The notes under the pieces were generated by a model. That model searched no databases. It was not told the DNA's origin and was given only the letters and a program-made list of their open reading frames with translations. Below, piece by piece: positions 18,801 through 30,530 of a stretch of 64,000 nucleotides of DNA. Source of the stretch: Ceratopteris richardii. Its lineage: Eukaryota; Streptophyta; Polypodiopsida; Polypodiales; Pteridaceae. The stretch is from assembly GCA_020310875.1 (NCBI GenBank), contig CM035435.1, forward strand, positions 70,930,455 to 70,994,454, in the 5' to 3' direction. The position numbers were made by a program, and so were the translations under genes. The first letter of the stretch is position 1, and every line of letters begins with the position of its first letter.

Positions 18801-19145
18801 CTACAAATTATAAATAAGAATGCCAATTTTCTCATCACATGACCCAATCAAGAGAATTTCATCAATGTAAAGAATAATATCTATAAGATCAATCCCATCT
18901 TTGCATACATAAAGTGTGCTTTCAATTTGAGTACATGTAAAACCAAGAGGAACCAAGTGCTTATGTATCTTGTCTTGCCATGCATGTGGAGCTTGCTTAA
19001 TTCCATACAAATCCTTACACAAGCGGCAATCCATATGTTGTTGATCGTTGATGGAAAATCCAAGAAGTTTCTTCACTTAAACCCCTCTTGCAAATCACCA
19101 TTCAAGAAAGCTATTTCTATATTCAATTGGTCCACTTTCTAAACA
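18801..19145 (-). pseudogene. copia-1 reverse transcriptase remnant
   Basis: Contains CRLCKDLYGIKQAPHAW and LYIDEILLIGS. The second corresponds to the catalytic YVDDML box of copia RT with the second Asp replaced by Glu (YIDE), so even this stretch would probably be inactive. Stops and frameshifts separate it from the integrase part upstream (19.2-19.8 kb) and from the RNase H part downstream (18.1-18.8 kb), where only traces are readable. Confidence 0.75.
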
Positions 19146-19800
19146 CGATTTGTAGCCAATGCAATGACCAAATGGTAGTCATGCATGAAGTAGGTGCAAA
19201 AGACCCCTCATAATCAATGCCATATTTTTACACGTAACCTTTTGCAACTAATATATCTTTGTAGAAATCAATGCTACCATCTAACTTTCTATGAATTTTG
19301 TAAACCCACTTAGTACCAATGACATTCTTACCTTATGGCAGTTCACATAACTCCCAAGTACAATTTTTGGAAATAGAATCCGATTCCAATTGCATTGGGC
19401 TCATTCAATTTGAATAATCACATGCATCTTCAAAGTGAGTGGCTCTTCATTACATGCAACTGAAATAAGAGATACATCCACAAGGTCACTTGATGCATGG
19501 TGAGATTTTGATCATGTTCTACCAAGTGAATGAGCACTCAATTTTCTATGTTTTAATGTCTTTTGCAGCCATTTAGGCATAGATTATGCTTCCTTGATAG
19601 ACATGCATTCCTCATGTAATAAATGATCAAAATGTACATTTGACATCGATAGAATCTCATGTTGATTTTCAACCATGTGTGGTTGAAAATTTTGTAAATG
19701 CTTAGCCATTTTGAACGGACATTTTAAATCATCGTTGGCTTGCACACATGACCGCTTCCATCCAAACCTTATCTAGAAGATGCTTTCCTTTAACCATATA

Positions 19801-20257
19801 TCATGCCATTTCAAGAAGTGTTCTATTATTGCAATCTGCAGCACCCTTTTTTTGAGGTGCATATGGTAGTGTACATTGTTGTGCAATAACGCTTTCACAA
19901 ACAAAAACATTAAATTCATGTGACATGTATCCACCACCACGATTCATGCAAAGAGTCAAAATCTTATTGCCATAAATTTCAGCCATATCAAAAAATAATT
20001 TGAAGTGAGAGAATACCTCATTCTTTGCTTTTAAGATACAACCAAGTATGATGTGTTGCATCATCAAAAAAGGTAAAAAAATATATATCTTTTCCAAAAT
20101 ATGGAGCCTTGATTGGACCGCATACATCACTATGAACGAGTTGCAATTTTTGCATAGCATGTGTAGTAACATCGTTGAAAAGAAGCACGATACATTTTTC
20201 CAAGTATAAAAACTTCACATGCATTCTTTTCAATGAACTCAAGTGTTGGGAAACCAA
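19801..20257 (-). pseudogene. copia-1 integrase remnant
   Basis: Two overlapping frames give the integrase core: LVHSDVCGPIKAPYFG and FFTFFDDATHHTW (first and second core blocks), then NRGGGYMSHEF and PYAPQKKGAADCNNRTLLEM. In the last block the usual AER, holding the catalytic Glu, reads ADC. Frameshift between the two frames near 20030. Confidence 0.75.
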
Positions 20258-20730
20258 TAACCATATGCTATTTTTTGCAAATAAAGCAAAATATTGAAGT
20301 TCAAATGACTAAAATAAGCGTGCCATAACTCTATTTCAGCCATAGAAGAAGTATGAGTAAGAAAGGCCTTTGAGGAAACTCTCTTATATGTATCCAAGTG
20401 ATAAAAACCATTGCATAATGTTTTGAACATCACAATAACATCAACGTTGAAAAAATCATGAAGAATACATTCTTTATCAACAAAATGTACATCAAGTCCC
20501 ACACTAGCAATAGTAGGAACCAAAATCAAGTTATTCTTGACACCAAGTACATACAATGCATTCTTGAGAGTTTTGATACCTCCATTTGCAATAGTAGGCT
20601 CAATTTCTCCAAATCCAATAATAGGATAAGCCTAGGTGGATAAGAAATAGTCACTATACTTGAAGAAGAACCTAAATCTATGATCAAGCTACATTGTAGA
20701 AGAATCGTTGATTCAGTTGTCAACATCCAC
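20239..20730 (-). pseudogene. copia-1 protease and GAG-pre-integrase remnant
   Basis: The frame 20556-20239 holds MYVLGVKNNLILV and ELWHAYFSHLNFNIL, the LYVPGLKKNLLSV-like and WH..LGH motifs of the GAG-pre-integrase region. The overlapping frame 20726-20526 covers the end of the protease, with its catalytic part not recognisable. Gag further right (20.75-21.0 kb) is too decayed to read. Confidence 0.65.
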
Positions 20731-20839
20731 CACTATGTTCCATAGTTGCTTTGCAACAAGAAAATTCTTCATCATCTAACACATTGAATAATTGGTCCCA
20801 TCAAGATGATATTTAGCTTGGAGCATGCCAAACAAGTCT

Positions 20840-20892
20840 TTGTTGCTTGCCATTGCACCAACGAACTCAAAAAATGCAATGGCAAGCAACAA
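20840..20892. repeat. Perfect 18-bp inverted repeat (hairpin)
   Basis: TTGTTGCTTGCCATTGCA at 20840-20857 and its exact reverse complement at 20875-20892, with a 17-nt loop. It lies at the decayed gag end of copia-1. Confidence 0.85.
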
Positions 20893-21000
20893 TAAAGGAG
20901 AAATGCAACTCATGATTTATAATTCCCATGGCAATTTGGACTACATGAGCGGCTTTGAAAGGGGGCTAAAGCCCCAATGCACCTGGTTGAGATGTTCTTT

Positions 21001-22659
21001 GATTGTTGACACATTTTCTTTCCATAACCAATTTTCAATGTTAAAAGTGTGCACGATAACAGACACCAAAAACAAGTGCAAAAGGAGATCAACATACCAA
21101 GAAATGCAATGGCTAGAGGATCTCTCTATTGAGAGATGATGAACAATGATCAATGATATGAGAATGAGTGAAGTGAAAGCATTCAGAGAATTCCTAAGTA
21201 TTATGTACCACCACATATGAGTATATCATGTATATATGATTACATGGGGTAAAAGCCTCAAGTCAATACTAGAGTAAAAAGTTCCCATTTATAGGAAAAT
21301 GATTCACATCAAGCTACTCGAAGGATACATAAATGTAATGTGAAGATGAAACAAGGATTGATTGAGCTTAAAGACCTAAAACAATTCTCTTGATTGAACT
21401 TATAGACTAGCATTGAGCTTTGTAAAACTTGAATTGATAGATGAAGTGTCTCAAAAATTTATCAGCATCCTCTAAACTCCCATCCTTTGTATCAACATGG
21501 ACACTATCTTGTCAGAACATTTCTCTATTGTGCCCTCCTTCCAATCCCTTACTATGGGCAAGCCCCCCTCCTACCATCTTTTCGTTTCATTCCATGTAAC
21601 AAGAAATTGAGAACACTTGGAGGGAGGATTTTTAGGAGAGATCTTCCCCCATGTAGGCTTTCTACGAGAGATCCTTCCTTGTGCACTATTGTAGCAAAAT
21701 GATTAAGTCTACTCACTAGATCTTTTAAAGAGCTCACAAGAATATCCAAAGAATAAGAAAAGAAAGAAGAGAAAAAATCATTAGAAGACTTATCCATCTT
21801 GAAGCAGAGGTAAACAAAGGGAAGGCTAAACTCCAATCAAGGTTCTTCAAAATTACTAGAAAGCTCAAACTAGAAGAGAAAATCAAGAGGAAAAGACTTG
21901 AATTTTTTTTAGAGAGTGGTGGATAGGTAAGGTAGACAAGATAGCAAAATAAATGTGAAGGTGCTTGAAGAGGAACCATACCAAAGGATTTATTCATAAG
22001 ATGATTAGCAATGAAAGGATTGAATACTCGCATAGTTCAACAATATGCTACGAATTTGGACCTTAGAGATAGAGATGCTAGATTATTTTCACATTCTATA
22101 GTACTCTTTAGGTAGGAGTGTTAGATTGGGAAAGAAGGGGTAAAAGACTTGTTAGAAACTAGAAACTTTGCATATATAGATGATTGCATGGGGAGGCAAA
22201 GGGTCCTTGAGTTTGTAGCTTTATATTCACCTATACGTAGATAATGCTTTTTCATCTCTAAAAAATTGGTATCAAGAGGGATTGAATCAATTTTATAGAG
22301 GGAAGAAGAGCATGAACGACCCCCTAGCATGGATGCAATGCTAATGAAGGGTAGATGAAGCTCTCATGAGGAGGAGAGAAGTATCCACCTTGCATAGCTA
22401 AGCACTTGTTTAAGGAGGAGTCTCTCTTCTTCTCCTTCCTTTTCTCATGAAAACTTATGAGCTTCAAAGCACTTTATATTTGCTTCTTTTTGCATCAAAG
22501 GATCTCATATGGGATTATCTAAGACACTGGCTCTTTGGTTGTTCTACATCATCCCCTCTTCACGCCTTCCACAAGCCCCTAAAAGCTACCTATTGTAGAG
22601 GGCCAACTAAACAAAGGAAAGTGGAGGGATTTTCTAACATTTACTAAGATATTGAATGC
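21001..22659. other. Unassigned DNA between copia-1 and a CACTA remnant
   Basis: AT-rich sequence with no recognisable protein. The left part should include the 5' LTR of copia-1 but no match to its 3' LTR is visible. Nothing else supported. Confidence 0.3.
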
Positions 22660-24890
22660 TAACCTAATTCCTTTTTTTTTTCTCGAATGCATTCTTGGGG
22701 GTTTTCAGAGTAGGTCCATGGGAAAACTTTGAAGAAGTATTTCCCTAATCCATTTGGTGAGATCTCAAGTGCCGTGGCTTGTCCCAACTGTGGCGATTGG
22801 TTGAGATCAGTTTATAGCAAGAATCACAAAAAAAATATTTATCTTGGACATCAATTATTTTTTCTTGACAATCATCCGTTACAACACAAAAGAGAAGCGA
22901 TACATTTTAATGGAAAGATTGAAATAGATCAATGTCCAAAACCAATGACATCTATGGATTGATATAAAAAATGGAAAGAAGGCCCCTTATAGATTGACAA
23001 TAAGAAATCTTTGGTGATGATGAAGATGATGGGGATGTCAAGACTAGAGGTAAAGAAAAATTTTCACTAGCAGAGAATATGTCGATATGGTAATCTTTGG
23101 AGTATTGGAGAGAGTTAAAGATCTATCATCTTCATGATCCTATGCACATAATCAAGAATGTTGGTTATTCATTATGACAACATCTTCTTGGATTAAAGAC
23201 ACAAAAACATCAAGAAATGATTTCAAGGATCAAAACTTAAAACCAAACTTATGGCCAATTTTTTATAGAAATCAATAGGAAACAACTTATGAACCTGCTC
23301 CTTATATACTTACGACAAAGGAGATGCAAACTATCAACAATAAGATTCACTCGATTCAAACACCAATAGGATATGGATCATCTTTCCAAAATATGTTTAC
23401 CTTGGATGACATGAGCTTATCTAGGTTAAAGACACATGATTGGCATAACTTTCTAAAACACATTCTACCTCTTGTTATTGATGGATGTGCAATGAAAAGA
23501 GTATTGGACATGATCTATCATCTTGGATTGCTTATAAGGTAATTATTAAAATAACTATTTGATATCTCTTCTTTATGAAATAATTTATTTATAATTTAAT
23601 GTATGATTGATAGTAGTTAGATTAGAGATTGATAAAGACTCAGTCTCATAAAAGAATTGTGAATGCAAGGAGCTACTACATCTGACACTAGAAGAGTTGT
23701 AAATGGAAAAGAAATGGAATCTTGAGGAGTGCATTTACTATGTTAGTGAATACTTGAAAGAGTTCATGATGAAGCTCCACCTGCATGGACTAACAAGTCT
23801 TCCTCAAAATTGACAGATGAGGTACTATCAAGGGAGTTCCATCTCAATTTATGTTGCATGAAAAAAGTGGTATTTATAATTTTATTTCATCAAATAGAGC
23901 ATGCATGCAAGCATTTTTTAATGAGTATGAATAGGAATTTCAAAATCTTTGAAGTAAAAGAAAAAGAAACAAAAGATATAACAAGAACATAGACATATTT
24001 TCTTTCATGGATGAACTATATACTCGTATGCAAAAAGTCAATGCAAATAATGTATGAATCTTACATGAGCAGAAGGAGTTGATGATAGATTATGAAAGAA
24101 AGATAATTTGGTTATACTAATATTCTATTTTTGCATATGTATATATATTAGTTTCTCTTCTAATAGTTTATCTTTTATTGCAGGCCTGAATGTTCACCAA
24201 TATGTGAGTTTATGGACAACATATTAGAATAAAAGTTTTTGATTCTTTGCATAAAACAGAGGATTTTAGCATTGTTTCTTCTTTCAAACAATTCTCATAT
24301 CCTAGTTCAAAATATGTGAACCTTATAGATAGCAAACTTGGCTACATAGGAAACATCCTTAGTATCTATGAAATATCATTTCATATCTTCAAATAGGTTT
24401 AGAAAATTATTTTTTTAATGATATAGTTTATTATTTTTTTAAGCACAAACGATGGAGTTTTGTTTTTTTATATTTTTGTAGGTTTCTAAAGGTTTATTGG
24501 TTTTGAGCCAAGTATAAAAGTAAGAATCCCACATTGAGAATGGAATTATCTAGTTTTTGGGCAATTGCATCATTAACAAGAGAACTATATATTCTTCCTA
24601 GGAATATTGAACAAACAATTTTTATAAAAACCCTCATGCTCACCCTTGGTGGCAAGTCATTCATGTTCAACCTACAGATCAATCATTGTTTGAAACCTTT
24701 ATTATTAGAGAGATCGAAGAAAGTCATGTTGATCATTCATCATTAAATATAGATTTATTGGCATCTCAGAGAGAAATTAGAATCATTCTACATGATAACG
24801 ATAATAATCTACTTGATGACAACAATAATATTCTATGTGCTAATTCTAAAGATGATAAAGAGGAACTAACCAAAAATTGATATTATTCCA
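22660..24890 (+). pseudogene. CACTA (En/Spm) TNP2-like transposase, 3' half
   Basis: Several frames on the plus strand follow the order of the Transposase_21 family. First ACPNCGDWLRSVYSKNHKK and YLGHQLFFLDNHPLQHKR (22769-22905); then LHDPMHIIKNVG near 23130-23165, corresponding to the HNLDVMHIEKN block; then PIGYGSSFQ and LSRLKTHDWHNFLKHILPL (23357-23480), corresponding to LSGLKSHDCHVLMQ; then traces near 23730 (SEYL) and a C-terminal piece near 24600-24700 (EQTIFI, then after a 1-nt shift KNPHAHPWWQVI). Stops and frameshifts occur throughout. It ends about 140 bp before the TRIM. The 5' half is absent; a different copy with the 5' half lies at 29.1-31.5 kb. Confidence 0.8.
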
Positions 24891-25033
24891 TCAACAAATG
24901 AGCTCATTTATGAGAACACAGATTTAACAATAGAAGTAATAACAAAACTCAATAAAGATAATGAAGATGAGACTATATTGATGTCTTACCACAATGATGG
25001 TAATAATGAAAAGAGATTACTAGATTAGATAGT

Positions 25034-25205
25034 TGTAACAAAGTGATAGGAAGGAGATGGTTGAACCACACCCTTGACAGATAGGAGATGGTTGAACTAC
25101 AACCTCTGAGAGAGGATTAGGAAGTAATCCTCAACCATGGCTTTTGGGGCAAGTGGTTAGCCCATCACATTCCTAACCAAGAGGTTGTGAGTTCAATTCC
25201 TTACA
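25034..25205 (+). repeat. TRIM 5' LTR with tRNA-like A and B boxes
   Basis: 172 bp. Inside it, GGGGCAAGTGG at 25146-25156 matches the RNA polymerase III A box consensus TRGYNNARNGG at 9 of 11, and AGTTCAATTCC at 25190-25200 matches the B box GGTTCGANNCC at 9 of 11. The starts are 44 nt apart, as in tRNA genes. GTGAG and CTTAC around the B box can pair like a T arm. The full tRNA fold is not convincing, so this may be a decayed tRNA-derived segment. Inference from motif match. Confidence 0.8.
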
Positions 25206-25206
25206 T

Positions 25207-25218
25207 TGGTATTAGAGC
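25207..25218 (+). other. TRIM primer binding site (tRNA-iMet)
   Basis: TGGTATTAGAGC; the usual plant site TGGTATCAGAGC has one difference. Confidence 0.88.
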
Positions 25219-25687
25219 CTATGAAGTAGGCTTGGGAAAGGTGGATTGTCCTAATGGCCTCTAAAAAAGGTGCTTGGGCATCCTCTATATGAAATGGTAC
25301 AAAGAAGCGCACATCGATTTCACAAGCTAGCCTAACAAAGATTGAGGTATATCTCTCAGTTTGTAGGTCGGATTGAGGCATGTAAGATACTGTTGGAAAG
25401 CTCTCGAAATGAACTTTCCAAATATATTAGCTATCTTGGAAGTGTGAAGTCCTTGGGAAACCTTGGATGGCACTTGATTGAGGTTCAAGATACTGAACAT
25501 GGGTGAGAACAAGAAGTTTTAAGACACCAAGGTTGAGAGCAAGGGTTCAGGAGACGAAGGTTGCGAACAAGGTTCAAGAAACTGTGCGAGGTTGAGGACA
25601 TCAATCAATGGTACCTAGGGAGTTCAGGGGGCTGATCACCGAGGCTAGAGGGATACAAGAGCAGATTATTGATGACAATGATTGACT

Positions 25688-25700
25688 AAGGGGGGAAGAA
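25688..25700 (+). other. TRIM polypurine tract
   Basis: AAGGGGGGAAGAA directly abuts the TG start of LTR2. Confidence 0.9.
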
Positions 25701-25872
25701 TGTAACAAAGTGATAGGAAGGAGATGGTTGAACCACACCCTTGACAGATAGGAGATGGTTGAACTACATGCTAAGAGAGAGGATTAGGAAGTAATCCTCA
25801 ACCATGGCTTTTGGGGCAAGTGGTTAGCCCATCACATTCCTAATCAAGAGGTTGTGAGTTCAATTCCTTACA
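25701..25872 (+). repeat. TRIM 3' LTR
   Basis: 172 bp, about 97% identical to the 5' LTR by eye (four differences clustered at 25768-25775 and one near 25843). The A box and B box matches are unchanged (25813-25823 and 25857-25867). Followed by the ATAGT target duplication. Confidence 0.93.
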
Positions 25873-26229
25873 ATAGTAGACCCCCCTCTATTCATTTGGA
25901 ATACAAAATGAATCCCACCATAGAGATTAAATATATTCTTGTAGGTTGGAAAATTATGCTTGAGAAAAGAGCTTGAGTTTTTTCCAAAGAGCTCTATAGC
26001 TTTCTAACTGGAGTTCATGATCATTAACTTGAATCATTTGAACGGGCATCAAACAATAGATTCGCCTTTATTCAAATGGAATACTAGGTGAATCCCACCA
26101 TAGAGATGAAAAATTTCTCTTTTAAGTTAGAACATGAAGCTCGGAGGTATGCCTACAATTTTGTATATAGCTTTATTTTCGAGGAAAAATATCTCTCCTA
26201 TATATGTATTCGTGTGATATATGCATGTC

Positions 26230-26660
<431 letters not shown>

Positions 26661-26829
26661 GTAAATACATATAATACAATGTCATAATCAAGAATCCTAA
26701 TCATCATCATCATTAGCATCATGAACATCCTGATCATCCTCATCCTCATCATCATGATCACCCTATGACGATCGAGATCGTCCTTCCTGTGTCTATCTCT
26801 CCACCTCATCCATATCTGCCTCTCCATAA

Positions 26830-27410
26830 TACTCATGTATTACATATAACAAACATAAATAAGTAAAACAAGTAAACCATTCATAAAAATAAAATAATTA
26901 TATAAAATTTAATAATACTCACAAAGGCATCTGGATGATCTCTCATATACTTGCTCAAACACCGATATCCAAAATGTGTAGCATATTCGATCTCATATTT
27001 CGTAGGATATCGGCCATAATCCTTTTGTTGCATTTTGAAAGAAATAAGAAAGATTAGTTTCTTGCATTTTAACTAAAATAAAAAATATACTCACAATAAC
27101 ACATATACTTACAAATGTAGCTACAAAACCATGATGGCCCATTTGTCCTAGGTGCGATGTGTGGCCCGACTCAACTCTCTTCTTTGCAGCAACGTGTTTA
27201 TTTAAGAAAAATGAAATAAATAAACTAAATGTAAAAAATTACTAAAATATATGAAAATTATAAATATAAACTATTAATTTGTATACCTTCTGCTGAGGAA
27301 ATGACTCCTGAAGACGTAGCTGTCTATGAAAAAATTGCCACGTCTCAGGTGGTATGTTAGGTCACCTCTTATTTTTTTCCACCATACAATATCTCTAGTT
27401 AGTTTAATCT
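26830..27410 (-). pseudogene. Minus-strand exon-like fragments, possibly Transposase_24-like
   Basis: Three short segments look like exons ending at donor sites: one around 27345-27285 reads PPETWQFFHRQLRLQESFPQQ then GTATAC; one around 27185-27115 reads AAKKRVESGHTSHLGQMG and FVATF then GTAAGT; one around 27035-26935 reads DYGRYPTKYEIEYATHFGYR then, 15 codons on, GTGAGT. The order (a W-containing block, then KKR, then a His/Gly block) recalls the plant Ptta/En/Spm probable transposase family (Transposase_24), but the match is loose. No complete ORF. Introns are AT-rich. Confidence 0.35.
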
Positions 27411-27429
27411 CAAAGAGAAGAAAAGATCA

Positions 27430-27725
27430 GAATACATACACACATATACACACACATACACATACACATACCCACATACACATATACATGCAAACATATA
27501 CGCATACATATACACATATACATACATATAACATAAACAAACATATACATATCCACATATATACGTACACACACATGCATGCATATACACTCATTCATAC
27601 AAAATACATGCATTTATTCCACAATAATGTGTATTTTTGTATATGTGAATATGTGTATATGTGTAAATGTGTATATGTGAATATGTGTGTATGTGTAAAT
27701 ATGTATATGTGAATGTTTATGTATG
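27430..27725. repeat. (CA)-rich then (TG)-rich simple repeat
   Basis: 27435-27600 is imperfect ACAC/ATAC repeat on the plus strand; 27630-27720 switches to TGTATATG repeat, so the two halves are roughly complementary. Confidence 0.9.
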
Positions 27726-27768
27726 TAAATAATCAGATTATTAATATCAAATACCATTATTTATAGAT

Positions 27769-28966
27769 TCTAATCAATCAGATGGAACTCCAACACCGTC
27801 TCCTCATCGTACAACGATCATATACTGTAAGCATATCAAACATTAAATTTTAAATATATTTGATGGATACATAACTTAGATATTTTTTTGTTTCTTATTA
27901 TAGTCAGATTCTGATCAATCAGAGGGTACTCCACCACCTCCTACCCATGCAATGACTTCACATGTGTCCTCCGATAGGAATTATGACGAATTTTACTATC
28001 AAGAGCATATTACATGTTGGTGTAACTCTTATTATGGCACGTATCGAGGAACACGATTGGAATGTATTGAACATGAGGCAGAGTATGGTACTTTTGAGCA
28101 TGCACCATCACCTGGTCAACGTGATAATGCTAGGTTATGTTCTTTTTATATACATTAATGTCATTATTTTATTTAAAAACCATATACAAAATCAAATTAC
28201 TATTGATATACAAGAATACTTGCTCGATGATGATGATGATGATAATTTTTCTCATAATGTTAATATACCTCATACACATCATGGACTTGTTGTTCATCAA
28301 TTACAAGCAGAGGTTTCTAGAAATCCTCTACCTCCTGGTTTAGAGACTGAAACGGCTAGAGATTATCCATTGCCAGCTCATGATCATTCTCTAGTACAAA
28401 CATATGATAGAAGAAGATATGGAGGATGGAATAGAGGACCACTTCCTTTAGATGGAGAGGTTTTCAACTTTTGGGGTAATCGCTATATGATTGCTCCATC
28501 CACTATTACTAATGCTAGTTGTGGTCTCTTTATTGTAAAGGATTTGTATGTGCCTTCGAACTCTGAAGTCATTCTTATGTCATTTTGTGGTCCTATATAT
28601 GGATGGGGAGATTGGCATCGAGTTTCACGTTACATTCAAAGCATGAGTACTTATGGAATATGCTTGAACGCAGCATCCCTTACTAGTAGAAGGATTTTAC
28701 ATGCAGAAACTGAAAGATTATATATTGATGGAAGACCTTACATGCATGGAAATATAGCAGGTTTAATAAATAGTAGTCCAGGGTTACATAATAGTTCAAG
28801 GACTAATTGCACATTTGAGGAGCATGAAAATAGTCATGAATCACCATACATGAGTAGAGATGTATCAAGATACATAGTTGTCAATGCTATTACTACATTA
28901 CATGCTGGTGATGAACTATTAGTGAATTATGGATGGCGTAGACCTCCAAGAGCACGTTTTAGCTAG
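27769..28966 (+). CDS. SET-domain protein, exon-intron gene upstream of a CACTA transposase
   Basis: The last exon (about 28214 to the stop at 28966) encodes an acidic stretch (six Asp in a row), then a SET domain. Readable motifs are ITNASCGLFIVKDL (the GxGLFA block at the start of SET), YIDGRPYMHGNIAGLINSS (the substrate-binding block, with INSS where RFINHS is usual), NC.F, and AGDELLVNYGW (the C-terminal block with the catalytic Tyr). This suggests a lysine methyltransferase fold; activity is uncertain because the NHSC motif is changed. Upstream, 27904-28133 is open and exon-like (SDSDQSEGTPPPPTHAM, acceptor TTATTATAG before it), and 27769-27828 is a shorter diverged duplicate of its start. 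My guessed junction to the last exon is out of phase, so the model is incomplete. The transposase gene starts about 130 bp downstream on the same strand. Capture of a host gene by a CACTA element is the likeliest explanation. Confidence 0.55.
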
Positions 28967-29482
28967 AGAGAATGAAAATTTTCTATCCATATTTAATAAC
29001 TTATATATTTAATTTTATGTTTAAAGTTTATTTTTTATTCATTTATGGAATACTAATGAATTTTATTTATATGTGTAGATTCTAACGTATGATGTTGATG
29101 ATATTCCTCCACACCATTCACAATTGCCAGTAAGACCTCATTTATCAGACGCTTCTATGAGGAGGCTACGCAAAAGTGATCCTTTGGAATATGCAAGGTT
29201 GAAAGATCTATATTCAAAAGAAGATAAAGTACAAGATTTGTGCGACAATGATGAAGATGATGGCATGGCAGATTTTATTGAGGATTGGTATCAAAATGAT
29301 AGTGAGAGCATTGATATTTTTAAAAATGAGAAATATCTTCGAGAGGAATGTCTAAAGCATGTATATGAAGGAAGCCGTTTGATACGACTAAGTGCGACCT
29401 TACTTATTCTCAATCTTCAAAATCATTTTGGATGGAGTAATGTATCTATTTCTACACTATTAAGGTATAATTTTCAATTTTC

Positions 29483-29484
29483 TA

Positions 29485-29573
<89 letters not shown>

Positions 29574-29660
29574 GCATATATAAACATACACAATATACAT
29601 GAATGTATACACACATATAAACATACACACACATATACACACATACACATGTTATGAGAG
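29483..29660. repeat. (TA)n followed by (ACAC/ATAC)n
   Basis: (TA)n spans about 29485-29570, followed by an imperfect ACATAC repeat to 29650. Lies in the transposase intron. Confidence 0.95.
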
Positions 29661-29761
29661 TAAGGTCAAATTATACATACCTGTATCGAATGAAGATGTT
29701 TTGTCCATCTAGCCTTTAGAATTGTCCACCAAACCTTTAGAATCTTCTTGACACATATGTT

Positions 29762-30169
29762 TCTCCTATTTTAGTCGACCTAATACCTGTGCTGCTAACT
29801 CTTTTGCATACAAATATTAAGTATCAGTTAGCTATGCAGGTATTAAGTCATATGTAAAATGGGAGGAGCAAATTTATCTCGTAGATTTTGAAGGATGGAA
29901 AAATTATTTTAAAGGATGGGCAGAAAAAAAGTGTCCATTCAATGCAGGTTTTTATTCTTACTTTAGATAAGGTAAGAGCAAGAACTTGCATTGAATGGAC
30001 ACTTTTTGTCCGCCCATCCTTTAAAACTATTCATGCATCTTTCAAAATAATCGCGATAAATTTGGTCCTCCCATTTTACATATGACTTAATACCTTCATA
30101 GCTAACTGATACTTAATATTTGTAAACAACTTAGCAAGATAGGTAATAGATTGACTATAAAATGGGAGA
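29762..30169. repeat. 408-bp foldback (long inverted repeat)
   Basis: Left arm 29762-29961 and right arm 29972-30169 are reverse complements at roughly 90% by eye, separated by 10 nt. Arms begin TCTCCTATTTTA (left) and the complement TCTCCCATTTTA (right). No coding capacity, so MITE-like or foldback-type. It sits in the intron of the CACTA transposase remnant between two simple repeats. No clear target duplication. Confidence 0.85.
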
Positions 30170-30249
30170 CCGCCAGACGATTCAATTCTCTAGATATGAA
30201 AATATGCAAACCACAATATACAAAAAAACAATTAAAAAATGAAATCAAA

Positions 30250-30530
30250 TATACACAGCTACACATGCATACATACATATACATACATACACATTCATAC
30301 ATATATACACATACATACATACATACACATGTATACACACATACATATACATATATGCATACACATATGCATACGTATATATACATACATATACACCTAT
30401 AAAATACATATACATACATATATACATATACACATACACATATGTATATGCATGCACATGCATATACACATCCGCATACACATACACATAAGCCTACACA
30501 TATATAAAATTATATGCATATATATGTATA
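30250..30530. repeat. (ACATAC)-type imperfect simple repeat
   Basis: CA/TA-rich repeat on the plus strand with units ACATAC, ATACAC, TATGCA. Lies in the transposase intron, just before the exon starting near 30585. Confidence 0.95.

Larger units (their letters stand above)
17392..21000 (-). mobile_element. Decayed Ty1/copia element, copia-1
   Basis: Minus-strand copia pol in the expected order (protease region, GAG-pre-integrase, integrase, RT, RNase H) but broken by many stops and frameshifts. A polypurine tract, GATTGAGGGGAAGA on the minus strand, lies at 17392-17405 directly beside a CA end at 17391. The 5' LTR should start near 21.0-21.1 kb, but I could not match it to the 3' LTR nor find a primer binding site. 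Inactive. Confidence 0.8.
25034..25872 (+). mobile_element. Intact TRIM (terminal-repeat retrotransposon in miniature), 839 bp
   Basis: Two 172-bp direct repeats (25034-25205 and 25701-25872), each TGTAACAAAG...TTCCTTACA, differ at 5 positions by eye. TGGTATTAGAGC (11 of 12 to the tRNA-iMet site) starts 1 nt after LTR1, and AAGGGGGGAAGAA lies directly before LTR2. The 5-bp duplication ATAGT flanks both sides (25029-25033 and 25873-25877). The 495-bp interior has no coding capacity, so it depends on proteins of another element. Orientation follows PBS and PPT. Inserted just downstream of the CACTA remnant. Confidence 0.95.
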
